DNA from: Pseudomonadota bacterium
Lineage (GTDB): Bacteria; Pseudomonadota; Gammaproteobacteria; GCA-001735895
Length of the DNA stretch: 5,553 bases
Direction of reading: 5' to 3'
Assembly (NCBI GenBank): GCA_022545625.1
Contig: JACZQS010000186.1
Span: forward strand, 1-5,553
Every line of letters starts with the position of its first letter. Position 1 is the first letter of the stretch. Shown here in pieces: positions 1 to 5,553 of the stretch. The position numbers and the translations under genes are program-made. The notes beneath the pieces were generated by a model. The model had not been told where the DNA came from, did no database searches, and worked only from the letters and a program-made list of their open reading frames with translations.

Positions 1-440
1 ACCAGAAAAATGAGATGCAAAGCGGCGAATTTGTTGAATCAGTCATTATTCCAAAACGCGACGAATCGATCAGTGTTCGCTGTTACAAGATTTGTAAACG
101 TTTTGACCAGGACATTTCTGCCGTGTGCGCGGCATTCGCGCTGCGTCTCGATGGCGATACGGTTGCCTCCGTCGATATCGTATTGGGCGGTATGGCCGCG
201 ATTCCGAAACGGGCAGCGCAGGCGGAGGCCGTGCTTGACGGAAACACCTGGGACGAGGTAAATGTCCAGAAGGCGATGAAGGCCCTGGCGCAGGATTTTT
301 CGCCGCTCACCGATATGCGCGCCAGTGCGGCCTACCGCCAACAGGTCACGGCTAACCTGTTGTACCGTTTCTACCTCGAAACCAGGCCACAGGATGCGTT
401 GCCATCCGAGGCAGTTAATGTATTCGCGGTACAGGCCTGA
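1..440 (+). CDS. xdhA: xanthine dehydrogenase small subunit XdhA, 3' end only
   Basis: This is the C-terminal part, about 145 residues, of the FAD- and [2Fe-2S]-carrying subunit of xanthine dehydrogenase, which passes electrons from the molybdenum site to NAD+ in the cytoplasm. The reading frame is open from base 3 and ends at TGA 438-440; the ATG at 15-17 is internal, so the real start lies before the window. Visible are the end of the FAD-binding module (GEFVESVIIPKR), the family segment YKICKRFDQDISAVCAAFAL, then GGMAAIPKRAAQAEAVL and SPLTDMRASAAYRQQVTANL, which match the C-terminal domain of CO-dehydrogenase-type flavoproteins. The N-terminal ferredoxin-like and four-helix 2Fe-2S domains and most of the FAD domain would lie upstream. 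The stop overlaps the xdhB start by one base. Identification rests on remembered family patterns and on the following xdhB and xdhC. Confidence 0.93.
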   Translation, partial: QKNEMQSGEFVESVIIPKRDESISVRCYKICKRFDQDISAVCAAFALRLDGDTVASVDIVLGGMAAIPKRAAQAEAVLDGNTWDEVNVQKAMKALAQDFSPLTDMRASAAYRQQVTANLLYRFYLETRPQDALPSEAVNVFAVQA

Positions 441-2767
441 TGGAAAATCCCCAGGCAATTCGGGCACGTGAAGTGGCAGCCTGTAAATCGACTCCGCACG
501 AATCGGCAGCGTTGCACGTCAGTGGAGAAGCCACCTACGTAGACGATATCCCCGAACTGGCCGGAACCCGGCACGTGGCGCTTGGCCTGAGTCAGCGAGC
601 CCATGCGAAAATTACCAGGGTCAACTACGAGGCGGTGAAATCATCCCCCGGGGTTGTAGCGGTGCTGACTGCCGAAGATATTCCTGGGGTCAACGACTGT
701 GGGCCGATCATCAACGACGATCCGATTCTTGCCGACGGACTGGTACAGTTTATCGGCCAGCCCATTTTCGCAGTGGTCGCAACTTCAATCATTGAAGCAC
801 GCAAGGCGGTCGGCAAGGCGGTTATCGAATACCAGGATTTACCAGCCACCATCGATGTGCGCGAGGCCAGGCGCCAGGAATCATGGGTACTGCCACCCGC
901 ACGCCTTCGACGAGGCGATGCGCAGGCAGCACTGAAAAATTCACCGCAACGGCTAAAAGGTGAAATATCGGTGGGGGGCCAGGAACATTTTTACCTGGAA
1001 GGTCAAATTTCATACGTGGCTCCCCGGGAAGATGGCTGCATCCACCTGTGGTGTTCAACCCAGCATCCTACCGAAATGCAACACGTGGTAGCGCACGCGC
1101 TGGGGCTGGATTTAAACCAGGTCGTAGTCGAGATGCGGCGCATGGGCGGTGGGTTTGGCGGCAAGGAATCACAGTCGGCGATCTTCGCCTGTATTGCCTC
1201 GGTAGCGGCTTACCGATTGAAATGCCCGGTCAAACTGCGCCTCGACCGTGACGACGATATGATGGCTACCGGCAAGCGCCATGGGTTTCATTATGAATAC
1301 GAAGTAGGCTTCGACGACGATGGCCTGATGCTGGCGGTCAGTATCGAAATGGCTGCGCAGTCAGGTTTCTCTGCCGACCTCACCGGCCCAGTGGTCACGC
1401 GCGCGGTATGCCACCTGGACAATGCCTACTATATCAACGATGTCGCGATCGACGCGTTTAGCGCGAAAACCAATTCCCAGTCGAATACCGCTTTCCGCGG
1501 TTTCGGTGGACCGCAGGGTGCAATTGCAATCGAATATATAATCGACAACATTGCACGAAAGCTGGGCAAGGATTCGCTGGAAGTGCGGAAGCTCAATTTT
1601 TACGGCAAGGATGATCGCAATATCACACCCTACGGTCAGCTCATCGAGGATAATATTATCCACGAGCTGGTGGCCCAGCTAGAAACCAGTAGTGGTTACT
1701 GGGCCCGTAGAGAGGCCGTAGAAAAATATAATGCTGAAAATATTATACTGCGCAAGGGCCTTGCACTAACCCCGGTCAAGTTTGGAATTTCGTTCAACGT
1801 GGTTCATTTTAACCAGGCCGGTGCGCTGGTTCACATCTATACCGACGGCACCGCGCTGGTAAATCACGGTGGCACCGAAATGGGACAGGGCCTGCATACC
1901 AAGGTGGCGCAGGTAGTCGCGATCGAACTCGGTATCGATGTAAAAAGTGTTCGTGCGACTGCTACCGATACCAGCAAGATTCCCAATACCTCGGCAACCG
2001 CGGCTTCTACCGGTGCCGATTTGAATGCCAAGGCTGCACAGGATGCGGCACGTCAAATTCGCGACAGGCTTGCGCTGTTCGCTGCCGAACATTTAGGCGG
2101 GGACGCGAGCGAAGTCATATTTTCCGATGACCAGGTATCGAGTAATGATAAATCCCTGCCGTTTTCCGAGCTGGTCAATCTGGCCTACCAGTCGCGCGTA
2201 CAACTCTGGTCCGATGGGTTTTATAAGACCCCGGGCCTGCATTGGGACGCTAAAACCCTACAGGGTCGACCATTTTACTATTTCGCTTATGGCGCTGCCG
2301 TATCCGAAGTCGTGGTCGATACGCTAAGCGGTGAATTCAAGTTACTGCGGGCTGACCTGTTACACGACGCCGGAAATCCAATCAACCCGGCAATCGACCT
2401 CGGCCAGGTTGAAGGTGCCTATATTCAGGGCATGGGCTGGCTTACCAGTGAAGAACTGGTGTGGGATGCGAATGGTCGGTTGACTACCCATGCACCATCC
2501 ACTTATAAAATTCCGACAATTACCGATTGCCCGGACAAGTTCTACACCGAGTTGTATGCGAACCATAACGTCGAGGATACGATCCTGCGTTCCAAGGCCA
2601 CCGGTGAACCACCCCTGCTGCTACCGTTTTCGGTGTTTTTTGCGATTCGCGACGCGATTGCGAGTGTTGGCCAGAATAAGCTCAACCCGCCGTTACGCGC
2701 GCCCGCAACGCCCGAGGCAATTCTGGATGCGGTGATTGCGGTGCGCGAAGGCAGGGAAACCCCATGA
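440..2767 (+). CDS. xdhB: xanthine dehydrogenase large (molybdopterin-binding) subunit XdhB
   Basis: This is the catalytic subunit that hydroxylates hypoxanthine to xanthine and xanthine to urate at a molybdenum cofactor, working in the cytoplasm with XdhA. It has 775 residues, the normal family length. The N-terminal part has HESAALHVSGEATYVDDIPE (20-39). By motif alignment with bovine xanthine oxidoreductase, the active-site residues are Gln181 (GGQEHFYLE, bovine Gln767), Phe239 and Glu243 (GGGFGGKE, bovine Phe798 and Glu802), Arg321 (bovine Arg880), Arg353 and Phe355 (FRGFGGPQG, bovine Arg912 and Phe914), Phe452 (bovine Phe1009) and the catalytic base Glu723 (TGEPPLLL, bovine Glu1261). Cofactor-binding GGTEMGQGLHTK lies at 477-488. 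Asn453 replaces bovine Thr1010. The ATG at 440 fits the family N-terminus; only a weak AGG (433-435) precedes it, so translation is probably coupled to xdhA. Its stop overlaps the xdhC start. Confidence 0.97.
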   Translation: MENPQAIRAREVAACKSTPHESAALHVSGEATYVDDIPELAGTRHVALGLSQRAHAKITRVNYEAVKSSPGVVAVLTAEDIPGVNDCGPIINDDPILADGLVQFIGQPIFAVVATSIIEARKAVGKAVIEYQDLPATIDVREARRQESWVLPPARLRRGDAQAALKNSPQRLKGEISVGGQEHFYLEGQISYVAPREDGCIHLWCSTQHPTEMQHVVAHALGLDLNQVVVEMRRMGGGFGGKESQSAIFACIASVAAYRLKCPVKLRLDRDDDMMATGKRHGFHYEYEVGFDDDGLMLAVSIEMAAQSGFSADLTGPVVTRAVCHLDNAYYINDVAIDAFSAKTNSQSNTAFRGFGGPQGAIAIEYIIDNIARKLGKDSLEVRKLNFYGKDDRNITPYGQLIEDNIIHELVAQLETSSGYWARREAVEKYNAENIILRKGLALTPVKFGISFNVVHFNQAGALVHIYTDGTALVNHGGTEMGQGLHTKVAQVVAIELGIDVKSVRATATDTSKIPNTSATAASTGADLNAKAAQDAARQIRDRLALFAAEHLGGDASEVIFSDDQVSSNDKSLPFSELVNLAYQSRVQLWSDGFYKTPGLHWDAKTLQGRPFYYFAYGAAVSEVVVDTLSGEFKLLRADLLHDAGNPINPAIDLGQVEGAYIQGMGWLTSEELVWDANGRLTTHAPSTYKIPTITDCPDKFYTELYANHNVEDTILRSKATGEPPLLLPFSVFFAIRDAIASVGQNKLNPPLRAPATPEAILDAVIAVREGRETP
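2753..2757 (+). promoter_or_regulatory. ribosome-binding site of xdhC
   Basis: AGGGA lies six bases before the xdhC ATG, inside the last codons of xdhB. Together with the ATGA overlap it supports this start and suggests that xdhC can be translated both by coupling and by fresh initiation. Confidence 0.65.
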
Positions 2768-3849
2768 TAAACTGGGTGCAGACATTGCAGCGCTTACAGC
2801 AGGAAAATATACCGGCGGTGATGGTGACGGTCGCCTCGACCATTGGCTCAACACCGCGAGAGCCGGGTGCGAAGATGATTGTTTGCTCAGAGCGGATGTA
2901 TGGCACCATCGGCGGTGGCAACCTGGAACACCAGGCCTGTGCTATCGCCCGTTCACAGCTCGATTCTGCCGAATCCAGTTGTTTAAAAAGATTTCCGCTG
3001 GGAGCCGGTCTGGGTCAGTGCTGCGGGGGACTGGTGAATTTAATGTTTGAGCCCGTCTCTGAATCCAGCGACTGGATTAACCGAGCGGCACAACTTCAGG
3101 CCTGCGGGGAGGATTGGGTTCGTGTGGTCGCGACTAAAGCAGATGAAACCAACGAGGGTTCAGCTCATTTGATGTTTACAGCGGATACGCTCGATTTGGA
3201 ACTAAACGATGCGGTTGACAAGCGCGAATTGCTCGAAGCGGCAAAATCGATGCTGCAGGGTTCGCAGAAAGCCACTCTGCAACAGGTAGGTGGGTCACCG
3301 GATTGCTTCTTTTTCGATGTCAGCAGGAAACCCGATTTTCAATTAGTTCTATTCGGTGCCGGGCACGTCGGTCGAGCGCTGGTCAATGTCCTGCGTGATT
3401 TGCCGATCCAGATTCGCTGGGTTGACGGTCGGGATAACCAGTTTCCAACCGAAATTCCTGACAACGTCGAATGCGTGTCTAGCGATATACCGGAGGCGGA
3501 AGTCGATGCTGCGCCTTCCGGCGCTTTTTTCCTGGTGATGACCCACGATCACGCGCTCGATCAGTGTCTCGCCGAGCAAATTCTCAAACGCGATGATTTC
3601 GCTTATTTCGGCCTGATCGGTTCAACATCGAAACGGCGCATGTTTGAAACCCGCATGCATCGACGCGGAATCGCGAGAAATCGATTTGAGTCTATGAATT
3701 GTCCGATCGGTATCGATGGTATCAAGAGCAAAGCGCCGTCGGCTATCGCCATTTCGGTTGCCGCGGAATTGATGCAGGTATACGATCGGAACCTGGGTTT
3801 AAAAAACGATCACTCAAAAGCGTATAAACGCTCTGTAATCGAAGGGTGA
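2764..3849 (+). CDS. xdhC: XdhC, molybdenum cofactor insertion/sulfuration chaperone for xanthine dehydrogenase
   Basis: XdhC proteins bind the molybdenum cofactor, help it receive its terminal sulfur and deliver it to XdhB; XdhC is not part of the finished enzyme. The 361 residues show the two usual domains. The N-terminal XdhC/CoxI domain carries GSTPREPGAKM (28-38), GTIGGGNLEHQA (47-58) and LGAGLGQCCGG (79-89, with Cys86 and Cys87). The C-terminal Rossmann-like domain carries FGAGHVGRAL (197-206), MTHDHALDQ (259-267), YFGLIGSTSKRRMF (281-294) and CPIGIDGIKSKAPSAIAISV (313-332). A variable linker (about 100-190) joins them, and a charged tail of about 20 residues makes the protein somewhat long for the family. 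The ATG start is set by AGGGA (2753-2757), six bases upstream, and by the ATGA overlap with xdhB. The operon seems to end here, since the next gene is 90 bases away. Confidence 0.95.
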   Translation: MINWVQTLQRLQQENIPAVMVTVASTIGSTPREPGAKMIVCSERMYGTIGGGNLEHQACAIARSQLDSAESSCLKRFPLGAGLGQCCGGLVNLMFEPVSESSDWINRAAQLQACGEDWVRVVATKADETNEGSAHLMFTADTLDLELNDAVDKRELLEAAKSMLQGSQKATLQQVGGSPDCFFFDVSRKPDFQLVLFGAGHVGRALVNVLRDLPIQIRWVDGRDNQFPTEIPDNVECVSSDIPEAEVDAAPSGAFFLVMTHDHALDQCLAEQILKRDDFAYFGLIGSTSKRRMFETRMHRRGIARNRFESMNCPIGIDGIKSKAPSAIAISVAAELMQVYDRNLGLKNDHSKAYKRSVIEG

Positions 3850-3879
3850 GGACAAGTTCATCTCATGGTTTTCATATTT

Positions 3880-3910
3880 TTGAATTATGGGCTGAGTATT
3901 TAGGTATCCT
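3880..3910 (+). promoter_or_regulatory. possible weak sigma-70-type promoter for the ABC transporter gene
   Basis: TTGAAT (3880-3885) resembles a -35 box and TATCCT (3905-3910) a -10 box, but the 19-base spacer is longer than the ideal 17 and both boxes are imperfect. The AT-rich run that follows would ease melting. The transporter gene could instead be transcribed by read-through from xdhC, as no terminator is visible between them. Confidence 0.25.
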
Positions 3911-3928
3911 ATTTTAATTAATATTTTT

Positions 3929-3932
3929 AAGG
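3929..3932 (+). promoter_or_regulatory. ribosome-binding site (AAGG) that decides the TTG start
   Basis: AAGG lies seven bases before TTG 3940-3942, a good Shine-Dalgarno position. It is the main support for starting the ATPase gene at a TTG codon, because the frame has no ATG upstream of the first Walker A motif. Later in-frame GTG (4012) and TTG (4072) codons are weaker candidates. Confidence 0.5.
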
Positions 3933-3939
3933 CGCAGAT

Positions 3940-4320
3940 TTGATTTCTAAAGTAAGTATTTTTATCGAAATACCGCGGGCAGATAGCAGTGTAAATCTTG
4001 AAGATGTCAGTGTGGACATTCCTGCAGATTTTATTGATTTTGCTGATAATCAGTTAAAGCTAAATGGTCAATTGATTTCATATTTAGAGTCAGAAACCGG
4101 CGGATATAGTGTTGAAAATATCGGCAAGCTTGGTGACAGGGAAAGAAATACTCATTTTAAAAATAAGACAACATCTAAGAAGTGGGATGCCTGTTATCGA
4201 AAAACAGAGTCAGGGCATCTGTTTTCCATTCTTGTTGAATTCCCTGATGATATTACGGAGACTAGATCGGAGGACATCCCGAAGGTCAGGTCTGAGGATA
4301 TTCCTGAGATTAAACAGGAA
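3940..4320 (+). other. N-terminal extension of the ABC ATPase: unrecognised AT-rich coding segment
   Basis: This segment codes residues 1-127, ahead of the point (IRLELNGITKIYPAV) where this ATPase family normally begins. I do not recognise the sequence. By hand count it is about 38% GC, against roughly 47-63% in sampled 60-base blocks of the neighbouring genes, and it uses many AT-ending codons. It has no signal peptide or membrane segment. Two similar hydrophobic stretches, VSIFIEIPRAD (5-15) and FSILVEFPDDI (95-105), look like beta strands and bracket a polar middle. A short repeat (108-123) links it to the ATPase domain. It could be an acquired domain, a remnant of another gene fused in frame, or non-coding sequence that happens to stay open. 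Confidence 0.6.
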
Positions 4321-5526
4321 ATCAGACTCGAACTTAATGGCATTACCAAGATTTACCCTGCGGTGATTGCCAATGAAGACGTAAGCCTGAAAGTACGTCG
4401 CGGTGAAATCCACGCGGTGCTCGGTGAAAATGGTGCGGGCAAGAGCACGCTGATGAAAATAATTTATGGCGTAACCAGGCCTGACGCCGGTGAAATGAAG
4501 TGGCAGGGTGAAGTGATTCACGTTGAAAACCCGGCGCATGCGCGAAGCCTCGGAATCGGCATGGTGTTCCAGCATTTTTCACTGTTTGAAACACTGACTG
4601 TAGTGGAAAATGTTGCACTGGCACTACCCGGCAATCCCGATTTAAACCAACTTGCAGACCAGATTACCGAGGTATCGAATAAGTACGGACTGCCGGTAGA
4701 CCCTCAGCGGCTAGTGCACGCACTATCCGTAGGTGAGCGCCAACGCGTCGAAATTATTCGCTGCCTGTTGCAAAGCCCGAAATTATTGATCATGGACGAG
4801 CCGACCTCGGTGCTAACTCCGCAGGCGGTGCGCAAGTTATTCGATACGCTGCGCCAGCTTGCCGATGAGGGTTGCAGTATCCTCTATATCAGCCACAAGC
4901 TGGATGAAATCCAGGAACTGTGCCACGTGGCAACAGTGCTCCGTAACGGCAAGGTTACCGGCGACTGTATTCCTTCGCAAGAGACACCCAAATCGATGGC
5001 CAGTCTGATGATCGGCAAGGAGCTGCCGGTATGCCAACACGAAGTACCTACCGAACTCGGTGAGGTGCGTCTGCACGTGAATGGCTTGACCGTCGAGTCG
5101 GACGATCCGTTTGGCACCGACTTGAAGGATATCGAACTGGAAATTAATTCGGGGGAAATTTTCGGCATTGCAGGAGTGTCGGGTAACGGCCAACAGGAAT
5201 TACTTTACGCGCTGTCCGGTGAAGAGCCGTTAAAAGAAAATGGGGCGATTGTCATTTGTGGGGAGGCTGCGGGGCAAAAGATGCCCGATGCACGGCGCGT
5301 TCTGGGCATGGGTTTTGTTCCCGAAGAACGACTCGGGCGCGGCGCAGTACCGCAAATGTCGCTCGCAGAGAATGCTTTGCTCACCGCACACGCCGGTGGA
5401 ATGCTGAACAAGGGTATGATCCAGTTCAAAGCGATGAACGAATTTGCAAAGCGTTGCATCGATAAATTCGACGTCAAGTGCGGCGGAGAAAATTCTGCGG
5501 CTAACTCCCTGTCAGGTGGAAATTGA
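3940..5526 (+). CDS. BMP-family nucleoside/purine ABC transporter ATPase, N-terminally extended and interrupted by in-frame TGA
   Basis: This is the tandem-ATPase subunit of a probable nucleoside or purine importer, related to B. subtilis NupO/YufO and built like RbsA; it would sit on the cytoplasmic face of two permeases and hydrolyse ATP. The first ATPase domain starts near residue 128: Walker A GENGAGKST (162-170, Lys168), Q-loop Gln211, signature LSVGERQRVEI (262-272), Walker B LLIMDEPTS (282-290, Glu287) and H-loop His319. The second starts near 376 with a lysine-free Walker A (GVSGNGQQE, 412-420), normal for this family, then FVPEERLGRGAVPQMSLAEN (459-478) and LSGGN (524-528). TGA at 5524-5526 replaces the expected Leu; in-frame QKFIMGREI follows to the window end, so roughly the last 100 residues are cut off if the stop is obeyed. 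Residues 1-127 are unrecognised and AT-rich. TTG is chosen as start because AAGG lies seven bases upstream and no in-frame ATG occurs before Met172. It may be a pseudogene. Confidence 0.85.
   Translation: MISKVSIFIEIPRADSSVNLEDVSVDIPADFIDFADNQLKLNGQLISYLESETGGYSVENIGKLGDRERNTHFKNKTTSKKWDACYRKTESGHLFSILVEFPDDITETRSEDIPKVRSEDIPEIKQEIRLELNGITKIYPAVIANEDVSLKVRRGEIHAVLGENGAGKSTLMKIIYGVTRPDAGEMKWQGEVIHVENPAHARSLGIGMVFQHFSLFETLTVVENVALALPGNPDLNQLADQITEVSNKYGLPVDPQRLVHALSVGERQRVEIIRCLLQSPKLLIMDEPTSVLTPQAVRKLFDTLRQLADEGCSILYISHKLDEIQELCHVATVLRNGKVTGDCIPSQETPKSMASLMIGKELPVCQHEVPTELGEVRLHVNGLTVESDDPFGTDLKDIELEINSGEIFGIAGVSGNGQQELLYALSGEEPLKENGAIVICGEAAGQKMPDARRVLGMGFVPEERLGRGAVPQMSLAENALLTAHAGGMLNKGMIQFKAMNEFAKRCIDKFDVKCGGENSAANSLSGGN
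4261..4308 (+). repeat. tandem 8-residue repeat [TV]RSEDIP[KE] at the extension/ATPase junction
   Basis: Two adjacent 24-base units code TRSEDIPK (residues 108-115) and VRSEDIPE (116-123). The DNA copies match at 15 of 24 positions by eye while six of eight residues (RSEDIP) are identical; within those six codons every base difference is synonymous. This looks like an older duplication kept at the protein level rather than fresh slippage. It lies in a charged, probably flexible linker just before the ATPase domain. Confidence 0.7.
4297..4323 (+). repeat. inverted repeat at the extension/ATPase boundary
   Basis: TTCCTG (4301-4306) and CAGGAA (4315-4320) are perfectly complementary across an 8-base loop. 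The stem extends by GAT/ATC (4297-4299 with 4321-4323) around a bulged A. It falls within codons 120-128, where the unrecognised extension meets the ATPase domain. It has no T-tract, so it is not a terminator; it may be chance or a scar of a junction. Confidence 0.5.
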
Positions 5527-5553
5527 CAAAAATTCATCATGGGCCGCGAAATA

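Larger units (their letters stand above)
3850..3939. other. AT-rich intergenic gap between xdhC and the ABC ATPase gene
   Basis: This 90-base stretch separates the xdh operon from the transporter gene. It is strongly AT-rich, especially 3911-3930, where there is no G or C at all. I see no hairpin followed by a T-tract, so no intrinsic terminator can be supported. It holds a weak promoter-like pair and the ribosome-binding site of the next gene. Confidence 0.8.

Noticed and set aside
402..425. A frameshift or gene fusion at the xdhA/xdhB boundary
   Set aside because: The XdhA C-terminus and XdhB N-terminus both look complete, and the one-base TGATG overlap is normal for coupled operon genes.
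39..467. Long open frame on the minus strand opposite xdhA (142 codons), and similar antisense frames opposite xdhB and the ATPase gene
   Set aside because: These are shadows of strongly conserved + strand genes; their translations resemble no family and they lack convincing ribosome-binding sites.
1174..1182. Degenerate second Walker A in the ATPase (GVSGNGQQE, 5173-5199) and similar Gly-rich loops in XdhB as signs of damage
   Set aside because: The lysine-free second Walker A is usual for this ATPase family, and Gly-rich GGGFGGKE is the normal cofactor loop of XdhB.
3819..3832. Hairpin AGCGT-ATAA-ACGCT near the end of xdhC as a terminator
   Set aside because: The stem is only 5 bp, lies within the coding region, and is followed by CTGTAATC rather than a T-tract.
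5524..5526. TGA as a sense codon through an alternative genetic code (Trp or Gly)
   Set aside because: xdhA, xdhB and xdhC all end at TGA at the expected family lengths, and Trp is coded by TGG in these genes.
5524..5553. TGA as a selenocysteine codon
   Set aside because: This position is a conserved Leu with no redox role in the family, and I see no convincing SECIS-like hairpin in the few bases that follow.

Overview
The window appears to be a chromosomal purine-catabolism locus from a Gram-negative bacterium, probably a proteobacterium and perhaps a gammaproteobacterium. I infer this from the split xdhA-xdhB-xdhC arrangement, the protein-sequence style and the moderate GC content; no 16S or other phylogenetic marker is present. 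All genes lie on the + strand.

Bases 1-3849 hold a tightly packed xanthine dehydrogenase operon. It contains the 3' end of xdhA (FAD/iron-sulfur subunit, cut by the window edge), a complete xdhB (molybdopterin-binding catalytic subunit, 775 aa) and a complete xdhC (361 aa, molybdenum-cofactor chaperone). xdhA and xdhB share one base (TGATG) and xdhB and xdhC share four (ATGA), so translational coupling is likely. XdhB keeps the expected active-site residues, except that an Asn stands where the bovine enzyme has a substrate-contacting Thr.

Bases 3850-3939 are an AT-rich 90-base gap with a weak promoter-like sequence and an AAGG ribosome-binding site in front of a TTG start. The gene that follows (3940-5526 and beyond) encodes a double-ATPase subunit of the kind that partners BMP-family nucleoside/purine permeases. 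That fits a role in importing the purines that XdhABC oxidises.

This ATPase gene has two abnormalities. First, about 127 unrecognised residues, coded in AT-rich DNA (about 38% GC), precede the usual N-terminus, and no in-frame ATG exists that could start the ATPase domain separately. Second, an in-frame TGA falls exactly inside the second ABC signature (LSGGN-stop-QKF). The frame then continues open, with family-typical residues, to the window end. The gene is therefore a decaying pseudogene, carries a sequencing error, or is read through. These two points are the main items worth following up; I see no clear sign of a wholly new multi-gene system, CRISPR array, RNA gene or insertion sequence.
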